Positions 50,060 through 63,153 of a stretch of 64,000 bases of DNA are shown here, one piece after another. The position numbers and the translations under genes are program-made. The first letter of the stretch is position 1. Every line of letters begins with the position of its first letter. A model generated the notes under the pieces. The model was not told the DNA's origin. It saw only the letters and a list, made by a program, of their open reading frames with translations, and made no database searches. Origin of the DNA: Dillenia suffruticosa (lineage: Eukaryota > Streptophyta > Magnoliopsida > Dilleniales > Dilleniaceae); NCBI GenBank assembly GCA_033439265.1, contig JAVTVX010000024.1, forward strand, positions 8,663,001 through 8,727,000, in the 5' to 3' direction.

Positions 50060-50277
50060 AATGTGCTTATGGTTGCATACATATCCTTCTCAGTTTGAGG
50101 AGACATCACACAAATTGTATGACCATGAAACTGATAAATATACAGCATTACGGATTAAGTTCTAACCAGATCTCGGTCTGCTTAAATCTCACTGTTTTTC
50201 TTTTCTTGCCAGTCAAATCCTACTGCCTTTTCACTTTGTACTCAAGAACCCTTCGGCCTAAACAACTTTTGGGCCAG

Positions 50278-50279
<2 letters not shown>

Positions 50280-50331
<52 letters not shown>
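50280..50331. repeat. (TC)n microsatellite
   Basis: About 26 TC units, pure. Confidence 0.95.
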
Positions 50332-50333
<2 letters not shown>

Positions 50334-51002
50334 CAAACTTTTATAAAGAATGAGGGTCATGGATTTAAAACATATTTCATGTGATAATCATACCTAACAA
50401 ATACAAATTTAACCATATATATATTAAAAGCAGGCAAAGTTATTAACCACACTGTTATCATCGTCCATCCCAAATGACACTTCCAAGAAGACCCCATCTA
50501 ATGACAGCTCATAATATATTCATATTTTTCTTCCATAGCATCAAAAGAAGAGAGTACATATAAACACACAAACACCCACCATTTGAGGGCGATTCCATGA
50601 ACGAGGCCACATATCATTAATCACTATTAAGTTCTAATTAAAAAACCACTATTTTATCGATAAATACAATAATTTATCCTATTAAATTCACATTTTAATC
50701 CCCTCTCCCCAAATACAAATACTAAAAACCCATTACCCAATTCGCAAACCAATCTAAACCCGGGCCCAAAAAGCATAAACCGAAAAGGAGGATCTAACGC
50801 AAAAGAAGAAAAAGCAAAAACAGTGAGGCACTTTTCAGTGGTGGGTGTCTCTCTCTCTCTCTCCCCCCTCTCTCTCTCCCCCCCCCCCCGGCCCGCCCCC
50901 CCGCCCACAGCTCAAACCACTATCACATTTCCAATTTTGCCCAATTCCATTCCATACCCAAAGGGAAATTTTTTTTTCCTTTTTCCTTTTTTTTTTCTTT
51001 GC

Positions 51003-52817
51003 TTAAATTCGATTATTTTTTACAACAATGGTAGTGGTGGTGGTGGTGGTGGAGGAAGATTTGTCAGAAAGTTGCCAAGCTGAGGTGGCAATAAGAGGGC
51101 GAGTATGCCAGCCGAGCATCAAGCACCCGTCGTTCTCTTCCACTCTGTACCCATCCCCACCCGCGAATAGCGCTAACAACACACTCGCCTGCTTGTACGC
51201 ATTCGACCCCAAATGAACCGCCTTGAACCCGGCCGAACAAAGCCGCTTCCTCCACTGAACCAGCGTCTCGTGTCTCTCCACCCGGTCCGCTCCCTCACAT
51301 GCCACCACATTGCATATCTGCCGTCCCAGATACACCTCCGACATTGCCTTGTCCTGACTGTTGACCGGAGTCAACCCACACCCTTCCAACGAATCAAACA
51401 GGGTCGAATAATAATGCAACGACTCGTTAAACCGGTCCAGAAAAACCGGACTGTTATGGTTCGCTTCTTGCTCAACTATGGTAAAAATCTCCGGTTTCAT
51501 TTCCTTAACCGAACCGAGAACTTTCTGAATAGCTCCCGGTCGAGCCAATAGCCGATGCAATTCGAAAACCGAATTAACCGCAATAGCTTCATCGTCCCTC
51601 AAATTCAACATCGACGGCTCGAGATCGGCTAAAGAATTGGCGACGAAGCCACGGTACTCGAACTCGACGTGGATGGTTTCGGCTAATTGGGCCAATTTCC
51701 AACCCACTTCCTGCAACTGATCGGAATCATCGGGCTGGGGTGGACCAACTCCTGTAAGGCGGAAAGAGGGAGGCCCACCCGGCCGGAGGGCCAAGGCCTG
51801 CATAAGAGCGGGCCACTGCATCCCTTGCTTCATACTGAAGTCGATGACATGGACGCGTTTCTTGTCAGCGAAGGCTTCAAGGATAGCTTGGTTAGCCGTA
51901 AAGTGAGCAAATTTGAGATACGGACACGACTCGTAGAAGTGCATTTCGAGGAGGTCGGGGAAGGTCGTATCAAGCGGGTTATGCGGGTTGACCCGAAAGA
52001 TCCGACGGGCCAAGGCTTCGGCGAAGTATGTAGCTACTTTTCTCATCGCACCGGCTTGCGAGCCGGCTAGGAAGCTGATCTGTTTGACCAAAGCGTCGGC
52101 TAGCTTGAGGTTCTCTTGCTGTACGGCTTCGGCGCAAGCCATTAGAGTATGAACGAGCCGGATTCCGCTTTCTTGTGAGTCCACGTAGACGATTGGACGA
52201 GCAGAGGAAGATCCCGACGACCCCGTTTTTGCTGCTGTCGTTGAAGTTGACAGTGACGGAGATGAAGGAAACGGTAACGGTGACGGTGACGGCTTTAGCT
52301 TCTTGTTCTGTGACGCTCCGTACAGAGCTTTACCTGGAATTGCTTTCAGATCGTAGTCTGATGAGTCGAACATTCCAGATCCGATCTGGTGAGACGGTTG
52401 AGAAAACTGGCTGTTACAGCCGGGAAAGTCGACGGTGGTGATTGTTGATGACTCGGAAAGGAAAGTGGAGTCGTCGATAAATGGCTGGGGCTGAGACGAA
52501 GCAACAGACGGTGGATTGAGCTCGGTGATCATGGTCTCCAGCCAGGTTGAGAGATCTGAGGGATTGTAGTGAACAGTCTCGGAAACGAGATGAGAAAGAC
52601 CGTCTTCTTGAGCGTGAACCATGACTTCTTCGAGCTGCTCGAGCTTCTGAGCAACTTCGGCCATGTCAGATGACCTCACGTTGTAGCCTAACACCGCGAG
52701 TAGCTCGTCCACGCCGGCGTCTGGCTGCGCCGCCGTGTCCTCCACCCACATCTTCGCTTTTCCGGCGGAGGAATCTGGCTGATTTTGTGAAAATTGATGG
52801 TGATGATTTCTCTTCAT
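51003..52817 (-). CDS. GAI: DELLA protein (GAI/RGA class), GRAS-family gibberellin-signalling repressor
   Basis: Nuclear transcriptional regulator that represses gibberellin responses. In the family, gibberellin-bound GID1 binds the N-terminus and the SCF-SLY1/GID2 ligase then marks the protein for destruction. Single exon, 604 aa, near the usual 530-620. The N-terminus has the DELLA motif at residues 37-41 ([12 protein letters not shown]) and TVHYNP at 81-86, followed by [11 protein letters not shown] Ser/Thr/Pro-rich linker (about 170-205) leads to the GRAS domain from about 217: leucine heptad I ([12 protein letters not shown]), VHVID at 322-326 ([15 protein letters not shown]), second heptad, PFYRE region ([12 protein letters not shown]) and SAW ([25 protein letters not shown]). 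All motifs needed for gibberellin-dependent control are intact. After SAWQL there is an unusual 20-residue tail with seven Thr, encoded by a triplet repeat. The start MKRNHHHQ is typical. GAI versus RGA cannot be decided. Confidence 0.97.
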   Translation of the reverse strand: MKRNHHHQFSQNQPDSSAGKAKMWVEDTAAQPDAGVDELLAVLGYNVRSSDMAEVAQKLEQLEEVMVHAQEDGLSHLVSETVHYNPSDLSTWLETMITELNPPSVASSQPQPFIDDSTFLSESSTITTVDFPGCNSQFSQPSHQIGSGMFDSSDYDLKAIPGKALYGASQNKKLKPSPSPLPFPSSPSLSTSTTAAKTGSSGSSSARPIVYVDSQESGIRLVHTLMACAEAVQQENLKLADALVKQISFLAGSQAGAMRKVATYFAEALARRIFRVNPHNPLDTTFPDLLEMHFYESCPYLKFAHFTANQAILEAFADKKRVHVIDFSMKQGMQWPALMQALALRPGGPPSFRLTGVGPPQPDDSDQLQEVGWKLAQLAETIHVEFEYRGFVANSLADLEPSMLNLRDDEAIAVNSVFELHRLLARPGAIQKVLGSVKEMKPEIFTIVEQEANHNSPVFLDRFNESLHYYSTLFDSLEGCGLTPVNSQDKAMSEVYLGRQICNVVACEGADRVERHETLVQWRKRLCSAGFKAVHLGSNAYKQASVLLALFAGGDGYRVEENDGCLMLGWHTRPLIATSAWQLSDKSSSTTTTTTTIVVKNNRI

Positions 52818-53200
52818 CTCGTGAAACCCTAAACTTTCTCTCTCTCTCTCTGTTTTTTTTTTTTTTTTTTTTGGTGATATTTATGAGAAAAAGAGACTGG
52901 TGGAGAGAGAGAGATGAAACCAAGGGGTGAGAACGAATCTGAAGGGGGGGATTGGGGACGTTTCCGCTTGGTTTTTCGCTCCTATCTTATCATTGCTTCA
53001 GTTGTTTCAGAGAAGAGAGAGAAGGTAGGGTGGGGAGAGAGAGAGAGAGCAGTGTATGGGTATGGTGGATGTAGGGGGCATAATATGGAAAGCTCGTGAC
53101 TCAGCGCGAGCTCCAAAGAACCAACACCCAAACAACAAGAGCCCCCGCCCCCCCCCCCCCCCCCACCCCAGCCCTACAGATAAGATCGCCTCTCCATTTC
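52818..53200 (-). promoter_or_regulatory. 5' leader and proximal upstream region of the DELLA gene
   Basis: Directly upstream of the DELLA ATG, on the minus strand, are GAGAGAGAGAGAAAG and a long A run (plus 52853-52872). Further out are more GA/CT runs (53030-53050) and a poly-C run (53148-53164 on plus). GA/CT-rich leaders are common in plants. No TATA box or gibberellin-response element can be assigned with confidence. Confidence 0.35.
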
Positions 53201-54229
53201 ATTTCCCTTTTATTAATTATTTTCCTTCTCAAAAATTTTGAAATCAAATACATTATAACATTTCACCATTCGCCGTTACTACAATCACGAAATTCAACTA
53301 TTTCTTCATAAATTTCAACACACCATCTTAAATCTCTAACAAAATTAGAAAAAAAAATTAAAATTACTTTTATTTAATTGAGAATAACAAAAATTCATTC
53401 TAAAAAGAATATAATTTTATTTTTTTTGTTTTATTTAAAAAATAAAAGGTGATAGTAATTACGTAATAAAATTCTAACATTAAGAGTCAAACAAAATTCA
53501 AACCTTGACAACCGAAGATACTCGAACAATTGATTTTTCAACTATATATTTTTGAGTTGTTTTAATCACAAACTTGGTTTTCAACCAAAAATTCTGTTCA
53601 TCCTACTAATAAAATAACATATTAAAATTGCATGAGAGGATTAAAAATAAAACACAGATACAAAATTCCTTATCGTTAGGACCAATGAAGAAACCATTGG
53701 TCCCACCATTAGCCATCAGATTATTGAAGTAGGAGTCTGGTTGGTTAATTAAAGATTAGTTATTAAATTTGTTGTATGCATTTTCTGAATTCTGACTTTT
53801 GTCAACCGCTGTGTGCTAATGCGCCCTTTTGCAGCTTCCAATCGTAACTTTCCCCGATTGGCCGTCTTATCAACATTTAAATGAAGTTTAATTAGTTAAA
53901 CTCGAAACATTAATTAATTATTTATTTAATGTGACATATTAATCTTTTTTATTTAAGGTTTGGCTATCTGAGTAGGATATTTGCCTTTTGTGGCATTTTC
54001 TTGGGGATAAGATAAGAATAAAATCATCTCTCGAGGATGGTTCCAACAATAGAGCGTCTCCACTTTTATCCATTATTTTCTTATTCGATTTTGTTTGATT
54101 ATTTTATTTTTATACTAAAAACCAAAAACAAAAGATTAGAATAAGATGAACCCACTCGCACTTGGAGTTGAAAATGATGCTGCTACCCAAAATTCGGAGA
54201 TGATTTAGCATAATTAGTGTTTTTTTGTT
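53201..54229. other. Intergenic, distal upstream of the DELLA gene
   Basis: AT-rich, no supported gene or transposon. Confidence 0.5.
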
Positions 54230-54405
54230 TTTTTTTTGCATGATTAATTAATATTTAAAATTATATTCCGACTAATTCGATTTGAATTACTATTAACATT
54301 TTTTAAGAGAAACTTTTCTAATATAATTTTTTATATTTTCAAAATTTAAAAATTTTGAGAAAGAGTTCTAGTGTTTTTTTTATTACGTTAACTGTCTCGT
54401 GGTAC
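54230..54405 (-). repeat. Dispersed repeat family, copy 3 (SINE-like)
   Basis: TTAATATTTAAAATTATATT, CCGACTAATTCGATTTGAAT, AGAGAAACTTTTCTAATATAATTT, ATTTTCAAAATTTAAA and a GTTAACTGTCTCGTGG end follow the family order. Confidence 0.45.
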
Positions 54406-56089
54406 ATAATCAGTATTATCCATCTTTCTAAATATTACTATTAAAATTTTTAATATACCGTAAAATATCTAATTTTATATCGGAAAATAGCACCTCTTTT
54501 GGGCATTATTAGAACAATAAAAAAGAATAAAATTATAGTGAGAGAAACAAGTGGTCTCTGTTCTATCCGTATAGGCTAAGGCTGTCAAATTTTTTAATGA
54601 TTAAAAGCACATCAAATTCCCGTATTGTTGTGGTGCGGTGGGGTCATGGTATGGCACTCCACAAATGCAATGCATAAGAGAAAGATGCCCTAATGGCCAC
54701 TCTTACATAAATGTCTCAGAATAATTTGCATCCGGGGTTTGAAAATCTTCACTTTTTGATTCAAAACAAATATTGGGAAAAAAAAAATTAAGGCAATATA
54801 TAATAAAATACTAACATATAAAAATGGAATAAATACTAAAATTTTTTGATGTAGATGTTACAATTAAATAATAGTAATAATCATAGTTAAGAAAGGGCTA
54901 AGATTTGTCAAATGAAATGTATTCTGAAAAGTGGTAAACCCTAGTGGATTACTTTATTAATAAGTTAAGCGTGTTCAATTGGTGGAAGTTCATCCCCCCC
55001 CCCCCCTCAAAAAGGAGTTCAAACTAAAAAGGAAAACTTTACAACTTGAAAAAGGAGAGAGTTGATGATGAAGAAGTCATTTTCACCTATTCAAAAGAAA
55101 TTGACTAAAGGAATGTTTTGATTCTACCCTATGCTCCATTTTGCTTTACCCTCAAACCTTATTTTCCTTGGCTTCAACATTTTGCTTTTGGACCATAAAG
55201 AAAAATGCACAACTAGGCATCATTTATGAACTCCCATTTCGTGTTTTTGATTATTTCGATTGCATTATAATTTATTCAATTATACATTTTCTTAATCCCA
55301 TATAATCAACCAGGAGACTTTTCATTTCGATAACAGTGGATCTTACTAACAATAGAGATTTTATTTAGTGAATTGCCTGAGTAGATTGAAACTTATGGAA
55401 GATTTTAGTTTATTTAATAATTATATAAAGATATAAATTGTTAAAAAAAAATTGCATTATTTATTAAGAGAAAAAATTATGAAAATTGGAAAAAATATTA
55501 TTTGCTTTTCCAAGATTTACCTCTGTTTGTGTGCGTCTGAAATGGGCTTTGTAGTTGACCTTGGAAATATATGGATGCAAATGTCGTGTTCTATTCTATC
55601 AGACTCAAATCGGTTCTGTTATACATATATATTTGAATATGTTATGAATTAAAATTGGGGGTGTGCATTAATTTTTTTTTTTTTTTTTTAATTCTGGATT
55701 ATATGCTTAAAAGATTTATTTATCGTCTGATTTAGCACCATTATTTGTTAATAAATAAATAAATAAGAGTAGAAAAAGATAGGTTTATAGAGACAATCAT
55801 CCTTAAAGATTTGTGTGTGGATTTATTTTATGACCAGCAATACATTTTCTTTTTTATAATTATTTTGGCTTAAGATCTTTATTGGAGTCGTATTGTTATA
55901 TCAAAGGGAAAAATAAAAAATAAAAATCTCAAGTATATCAGCACTCCTTTTTTATTAAATTAAGATTTAAATCACGGATCACGAGATTAAAAAAAAAGAG
56001 AATATGATTTGCGGGACAGGAAAACAAAAATCCGCATATATCAAATATGGTCGATGTGCTCGTAAAATTTCTTAAAGTGAATAAATTCG
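54406..56089. other. Intergenic, AT-rich
   Basis: No supported gene. Poly-C run at 54995-55007, T run at 55672-55689. Confidence 0.5.
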
Positions 56090-56230
56090 AGTATCAACCA
56101 TATATTTATTTAAAAATCAGACTAATTCGATTTTAATTACCGTGAGATTCAATATAGGAGTTAACTATGTTAGAATTTATTTTTTTTTATTCTCAAAACT
56201 CGAATTCAAAATTTTTATTAATAGAATTTA
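56090..56230 (-). repeat. Dispersed repeat family, copy 4 (SINE-like)
   Basis: AATCAGACTAATTCGATTTT, AATATAGGAGTTAACTATGT and TTCTCAAAACTCGAATTC follow the family order. ACTCGAATTC is the reverse of a B-box-like motif. Confidence 0.5.
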
Positions 56231-56499
56231 ATATTGTTTCGTTAAATTTACATAACACCAATATTAATAGCATATCTATGGTTGTATAAAAGAAAGATTC
56301 GATTTTTATAATTATAAACTAACAATCTCCTATTAAAAATAAATCGAATTTAAAATTGGTTGTCACTATACTTAAATTTTTTAGTATAAATTATATCCAT
56401 ACAAAACAAAACCTAACATTCAAAGAATTGAATGTGTATCCACACAGCAAGAGAGCAACGTATCACAAAAGATGGAAGTGAAAATGAAAAATAATCTCC

Positions 56500-57330
56500 A
56501 CTAGTTTTTGAGAGGGGGTATGGGTATATTCTAGTAATAAGCGCGCCAAGTCGCTCTCCATGTTACCCTCACTGGCCGCTCCGACGCCGACCCATCTGAC
56601 CAGTTCCGAGCGAAAGGGATTTTAATTAATTTTGCGCCCTACAATTATTACTATAATTAATTAATTAATTATACAATATGGTCTTAACTTAATATATATA
56701 TATAAATAATTAAATGTCAATGTCAGAGGAGGAGACAGTGTGACCCCACCGTCAATCTCACCTTCTGGAGTCGTGGACCGTCAAAGTCCTCTCTTTTCTT
56801 CAACTCCAAACTCTACAACTGATAACGGAGACCCTTCCCCCGCCGTCTGTTAACATTAATTTATAAAAATTAATAATATCTATTATTTCATCCAACAAAC
56901 GATTGAAGAAGTTTATTTTTCTAAAAAAAAAAACTCAAAAACTTACATTAGAATTAAATTTTTTTTTGTTAATATATTCACTTTGAATAAATTTTATTTT
57001 TATTTTTAATAATTTTTGAAAATTTGTATAGTTGTACCACACAAGGATGGGGACGAGAAACAAGGTGTCGTCCTTTGCTTTTCTATCGTACAACGTTATC
57101 CCCCCGCACCCCCCACGTGATCTGACACGTATCGAGATTCTTTATTTTATTTTATTTATTTAATCTTAAGTGGACCCCACAGGCGCAATTGCTGTTATTC
57201 TGCCCACCCTTTTTTTTTTAGGACAAAGCATCGAAGATGGATCAAGCCACTTCCCTTGTTCCTTTTACGCCACGTGTCCTCGACAAGGACGAGCCTCATT
57301 ACAGGGTAGAGAAGGTCTAGCTTCACCAAG
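56500..57330. promoter_or_regulatory. GC-richer island with G-box/ABRE-like motifs, no gene assigned
   Basis: Two less AT-rich segments (56520-56640 and 56725-56850) and a third (57040-57330) stand out from their surroundings. CACGTG G-boxes lie at 57114-57119 and 57271-57276, with a further ACGT core at 57127-57130. GTCAAAGTCC (W-box-like TTGAC reversed) is at about 56780. This could be the promoter or leader of a gene I cannot see, or a relic of one. A 27-codon ATG ORF spans 57237-57320. Confidence 0.25.
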
Positions 57331-59554
57331 TTCGTGACGGTTGGGTATTTTTCTTATTAATATGACATATTTTAATATAAAATATTTTCATGTTTTAAAT
57401 ATATAAATATATTTAAATTAATAAATCCATATTTAAAAACAAATTATTTTTAAATTATAATATAAACATAAACAAATAAATTTAAACAAATAAAGAACAA
57501 TTAACAAACTTGTAGTAGGGTTTAGACTTTCGAGGTTAAAAGTATATTTTTATTTTTCTATTATGTTAAGATTATAATTTTATTCCGTAATAAAACAGAG
57601 GGAATATATTCGGAAACTCCTCGGCTGGTATTTAGGGGTAAAATTGGAAGTGGATCGAGATGCCCTTAGTAAACAAGTGATTTTCTATCCGGGATAGGGT
57701 TTTTGAACCATTGACATGTCATCCCTGTGCTACTCGGAGACATAGTTTATCATTTTTATTTTCGATGCTCCTCCCCGAGAGAAGTTTGGAGATCGAACAT
57801 GATGAATCATGTACCTGCGATTTTTTCTATCTCAAGAGGTCCTTCTGTTCCCAGATAGACATCCGTTTCGGTAGAATAGATTTTTCAAATATTTTTTTAG
57901 TATTTATATTTATTATATAAGTATTAAGAGAAACGAGAGAAGAGTCGGCGACTATCACCGTGAGTGAGTTATTACTGTCATTTGTTAGTGTAATTTTAGG
58001 ATCAGTTGGAGTAATGACATAGATCATTTTTTTTATGGGTCATACATGGTGTGGTGTGGTGTGATACGATAATTTTTTAGGCATCGCAGGATGAGATATT
58101 TAGGTCGTTCCAATCGAAGCCAATCAGAATCGACAACCTTTATGATTGATAACTGTATAATCGGTCAAGATTTTTAATTAAAACAAAATAAATATATTTA
58201 TTATGATATAAAATAATTTAACGTGAATAACATATATAATTTGCACTTGTTGTACGATTAAAGTCCCCCACAACCTTTATGTTTCTATATAGAGTAAAAG
58301 GTGCAAAAAATATCCACTTGTTTTTTATGCAAAATAATTTTATCATTTACTTTTCACAATCAAAATTCTTTAAAATTCTTTTTGTCCTCGGTATTAATCA
58401 TGGTATAATATGTGATTTTAAAGTTGATGATTAATCACAATTAAAAAATATATAAGAAAATTTATACCGAAAAAATATATTATATCGTAACAAATAAGCA
58501 TTTGTTTGATTGTGCGCGCAAGGACGATCAAGCTTACACGAGCAAAATTGCGGAAGCCGGTCCTAGATTGTAGTACTTATATATGGTTGATTTAATGATT
58601 GAACATTGATACTCTTAAATAAGATTTTGAATTCAAATTTTGTGTATGAAAAAAAATACGTGAGGAGAATTTTTTTCATTAACTCACCAACTCGACTCAA
58701 AATGAATTTAATCGAATTCAATATAATTATCGATAATTTATTAAAAAAAGAGCCATAAAAAAATATTTCTTCCTGCCGCAGTAACGACGACCACCCTAAC
58801 CAATGTGTAAAATAATCGTCATCGAGTATTATATATAACTAAGACCGAATCTTGATGTCATACGGCCCAAGCTAATTCTAATTTGAATATCTCATTTGTC
58901 TCTCTTATATCAAACTTTTTTACTTGATATCATAAAAAGATAACAATCAAATCCATAGATAAATAATTCAAAATTCTTAGAATAACTATTTAAGTAAAAA
59001 TCCGGTGGTTCTCCCACATGTTAAAACTTAATTTATTGTAAATCTGAGAATGAATAATAATATGATTCTAATTCAATATTAACTTATTACTAAAAAACTA
59101 GGCCGAATGGAAATCAAACTAATCGTAGCGAGTCTTCGGAAACATGACCAAAAAAAAAAAAAAAGGTGGCATAAGATGAAGGGGTATTTGGCATAGGGTT
59201 TTACAAAAGAATACTTGATTATTGTTTCATTATTGAAAATTATTTATACAAGAATCATAACTCTCAACATTATGTCTCCTGCCCTACGCTTGAGAAATCC
59301 GCCGAAGCTCAAACATCCAACAATATGTCCTTTCAAAGGCCAAACCTAAACCTCTTAACAAAGAGCCAAGCCCATTTAGGGTAGCTAACCTTCCTATTAA
59401 ATATTTTTAAGCTTATGTCTTCTATGACATGAGATTTGTATTTTAAAGAGCTAATGCAATAGACCAACTTATATAGATTAAAAATTAATCACACATTGTC
59501 ATTATATTCTAATAATGTCAACGAATAGCCAATGCCCTAATCATGCTTGTTGTA
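57331..59554. other. Intergenic, AT-rich
   Basis: No recognised gene or RNA. Short open frames such as 57711-57920 show no known motif. Confidence 0.5.
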
Positions 59555-59690
59555 TTCCACTTAATCCCACATCGGAATAATTATAGAATAATTGAGAATC
59601 AGCTCCCAAATCTCAATGTTCATAGATGTATGTGTCTGCATATGCCATTATAGATTAGGGTTCCTAATAAATTAGCAACTTGATTAGTGT
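59555..59690. repeat. Weak trace of a TRIM-type small LTR element
   Basis: TTAATCCCACATCGGAATAA contains TCCCACATCGG, a word typical of small plant LTR (TRIM/SMART) elements. No second LTR or target duplication was found nearby. Confidence 0.2.
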
Positions 59691-62600
59691 TTTTCCTTGA
59701 GCCCTTTCACCGATCCCATTCGACATTGACTAATGTATAAGAAAAACAAACTAATCAAGAAATATTCAACTATGCCCACATCAAATTTACCCACCATTTT
59801 TGCAATTTCAAGTGGCTTTTGCAAATTATGAAGTATGGTCTTTTATACAAGACTTGATTTGTTTTAGTTAAATATAAACAAATTATAAACTATCACCGCA
59901 TAAATGTAAAAATTAATAAATTTTAACACATATAAGAATACGATACAATATAGATATTGATAATGCAAAAAATTTATAAAATTTTATACTAAGATAAGCT
60001 AAAAGATCATAACGGGCAATCACCAATCATGATTCTCTAGTCTCACTGATTGTAGTGATATGATATTTTACTTTCTTAACTATAGGTATTGGGTTTGAGG
60101 TATGAGAATGAAAAATGAGATTTAATAAAATCAATCTCTTAATAAATTTTATAATACTTAAATTAGATTAATTAAAAGAAATATGAATATTAATATGCGA
60201 AAGAAAATCCGTTAAAAAAAAAAATCTCACTACTTGGACCTACCCAAACTTGCGCCAAAATGGAGAAAAACTATTATCATTGTGTTAGAACACAATGAGT
60301 ATTTTTTTCTCCCCCCACTCACTTTCTCTTTGGTTGTAGCTGTAAAACCCATCCCATGCCACGTGTTGATTTTTACACAAAAATAGAAATACACCTTAAT
60401 ATAAAGAAGGTAATAGAAAAGAAAGAGCGAATGATTGTGGGGAACAGGAGAGGAGTGGGCAAGAGAAGACGGAAAATGGTGTCAAATCAAACATTTTCCA
60501 GAAATAGAAAAAGTTTTACCCTTACCAGTACTGATTTGGACGTGCATTTCTGATTCATATACTATTCCACCAGACCACATGTACGATTAATGTCGGAGGA
60601 CAAAGCAAATTTTATATAAAAATAATAAATTTTTTTTTTTTGGTTGAGCCGATTTGACAGATGCACTCACCTGTATCTTTTTGGTTTCAAAATTACACTT
60701 AATGTTTCCTGATCATACATAATTTGGGGCTGCAATATTTAGATCAAAACACTGATCAGTACAAACTCTTGAAACAGAACTAAAACATAACAAGTTCAGA
60801 GTTTGTTTGTATGAAGATTTGAAGAATTTATGGATGGAGGAATTCACCTCTTGAAGTCCTATGAATATAACATATGGTGTGACAATTTTTATTCTTTGTG
60901 CCAGAAAAAGGGTGGAGGGAACAACGCACCATCTTGAGTATATCAGCATGAGAGTTCATGCTCCATATCCCACTTTCGAAACGTCCAACCTGAGTCCTTT
61001 TTTAGAATGAATTAGTAGTATAGACTCACCATACCAAAGCGACAATCTTAGAGGCCTTCTGCTTGAGATGATGAGAAGAGCCGGCGAAGGAACATCATGG
61101 CTTACTCACTATGTCATCCCTTCCGACCAAGAAAGGAGATATCTATGGATCATGATAATAAATTAATGAAAGATTGGTTTAATAAGATAATAGGTTAATA
61201 TTTTTAATTAAATTTTGATTTAAAATTTAAAAATAATAAAAATTATATTAGAAAATCTAAAAACCAATCGTGGAAGCCAATCAGGGGCCAGTGACCCCGC
61301 ACTGTAGTTGGTCGGCTACCTCCAACCAAGCCGATATTCACTGCAGCATCGTGCCCCCCCGTTAAATAAATAGTGTCGTCCGAACTGGGAATTTTTTTTT
61401 GGGCAGCTGTCAAATCAATTTTGCTGGTAAGGACAGGCCTCCTGCAGCTGCAACTGCCACATTCACACACACACACACACACAGCATCTCTCTTCTCTCT
61501 TATAATAAGCTTAATCTTGACATTAGGGGAAAATGATGATAAACAGAGATAAAAGGGGAAAGAAAGGAAAATAATCTTAGATTGGAAACTCTAGGAACCT
61601 TGACGGATTTTTCATTTAATTATACTCTAGTTGTAGTATTGGTTAATTAAGATGAAAAAATTTTAATGAAATGATTTTTCTTAAAATTAAAATACAGAAA
61701 ATTAAAGGAACACAGGTGCCCCATTATTAAGGCTTTGGTATACCAAAATGGGGTGGAAGCGTGTAGCCCTTTTTTGATCTTCAATGATTATGAATCTTCT
61801 TAATCTAAAAATTGGACCAATAATGCAAGATCAAATATATTGACTATTCCCAAACAAGGCATGTAGGATGCATGTTCATAATGTTTGATTGATAGGACAT
61901 CTAAGGATTCTTGAATGAAACAGCATCCGAGGGGTGAAGCATGTCAATTTTCTTATTGTGACCTTCAACATTTGGGCCCTTCTTTGAACTTTAAACAACA
62001 ATAAGAGTTTAACAATGCAAAATTAGAGTCGGTGGGAGAAAAAAAGGGCCAAAAGACTTCATGTATCTTTATAGAGAAATTAAGGCATACTTAATTTTAA
62101 ACAGAGAAAAACTAATTTTTGTAGAGAAAATATGTTTTGAGAAAAAATATGAATTAAATTGATTTTAAGCTTTAACATTTTTTCCTAACTTTTTACCCCA
62201 TATTTTTTTATATAAAGATCAAAAAATTACATAAATACATACGTTCACAAAGGTTCGAACACTTAATATTAGAGAAAACATCTAAATAAGAGCTATTTAT
62301 CACTCGACTGTCCCTACAAAGACACTTTTATCCAATACTAAATATTACCTTTGTTCAACCAAATAAAGGGAAAAAGGCATAGTATTTATTCCTTAAAATA
62401 TTACTTTCACCCTAAAATTTCTTCTCCTACCAAACAGGTTATTATAGTCATAACATAAGCTCTTACTTGATCCAAAATGGAATTTCAAGGAAATGAAATC
62501 CATTGATGTTTAGTTACATGTTTAAGAGATGTCCTTGAGACCATTTAATCACTTTTGACCTTTTCGATTCTTCGTGTCCAATGTGGGATCCATTAATGTT

Positions 62601-63117
62601 TAATAAGTCGTTTTAATTGTTAAATTCTCCTTCAATGTTTTCCACGATTGACATAATTTGGATAAATTTTATTTATTTCTAGATATATTTTCAAGAGTGA
62701 ATGCCCTTATATTAAGTGTAGTTGTTCGGTAGATGTAATTAGGGGGTTATCATAATCATTTGAAAAGAATAAGGAAGTTTTTACTTCAACTTGGGATACT
62801 ATTTTGGACTTTAAAGAGTTTAGGGCAGGGCGAAGAGAAGGAGCCAAGTTTGTTTTTTTCAAGTGTGAGGGTCCCAATTTTAGGTCTTCTTGGTGTGATC
62901 AGTGCCCTTAAAAAGGAAGGCTTTGCCCTCATGAAAGGGGCAAAGAATAGTGGGGCTTTGTTGTGGTATTTTGCTTATCCATAAAGACCTCCATGTCTAT
63001 GCATGTGGTTATGGACCCCTTGTCCTACCATTTACAGACAACCAAGTTAATATGGGACAACGTTATTTGATCATTTCTGATGTTTTTGAGGTAAATATAG
63101 ATCAGATTTAAAACCAG

Positions 63118-63122
<5 letters not shown>
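59691..63122. other. Intergenic
   Basis: No supported gene. (CA)n at 61463-61483. Less AT-rich patches at 61010-61140, 61260-61460 and 62760-63000 hold short open frames with no motif I recognise. A further G-box CACGTG lies at 60360-60365. Confidence 0.5.
61463..61483. repeat. (CA)n microsatellite
   Basis: About 10 CA units. Confidence 0.9.

Positions 63123-63151
<29 letters not shown>
63123..63151. repeat. (GA)n microsatellite
   Basis: About 14 GA units. Confidence 0.95.

Positions 63152-63153
<2 letters not shown>

Larger units (their letters stand above)
49768..51002. other. Intergenic, and 3' side of the DELLA gene
   Basis: No gene. (TA)n at 50022-50056 and (TC)n at about 50280-50331. 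The last 180 bases (50845-50910) are a CT/C-rich run that would fall in the 3' untranslated region of the DELLA transcript. Confidence 0.5.

Noticed and set aside
51687-52070. 127-codon plus-strand ORF opposite the DELLA gene
   Set aside because: Shadow of the GC-rich DELLA coding sequence; it lacks any recognisable domain.
52666-52923. 85-codon frame overlapping the DELLA start, as a possible upstream ORF
   Set aside because: Its first codon on the minus strand is TTG, not ATG, and the frame is low-complexity (Lys/Arg/Glu from A and GA runs). There is no reason to think it is translated.
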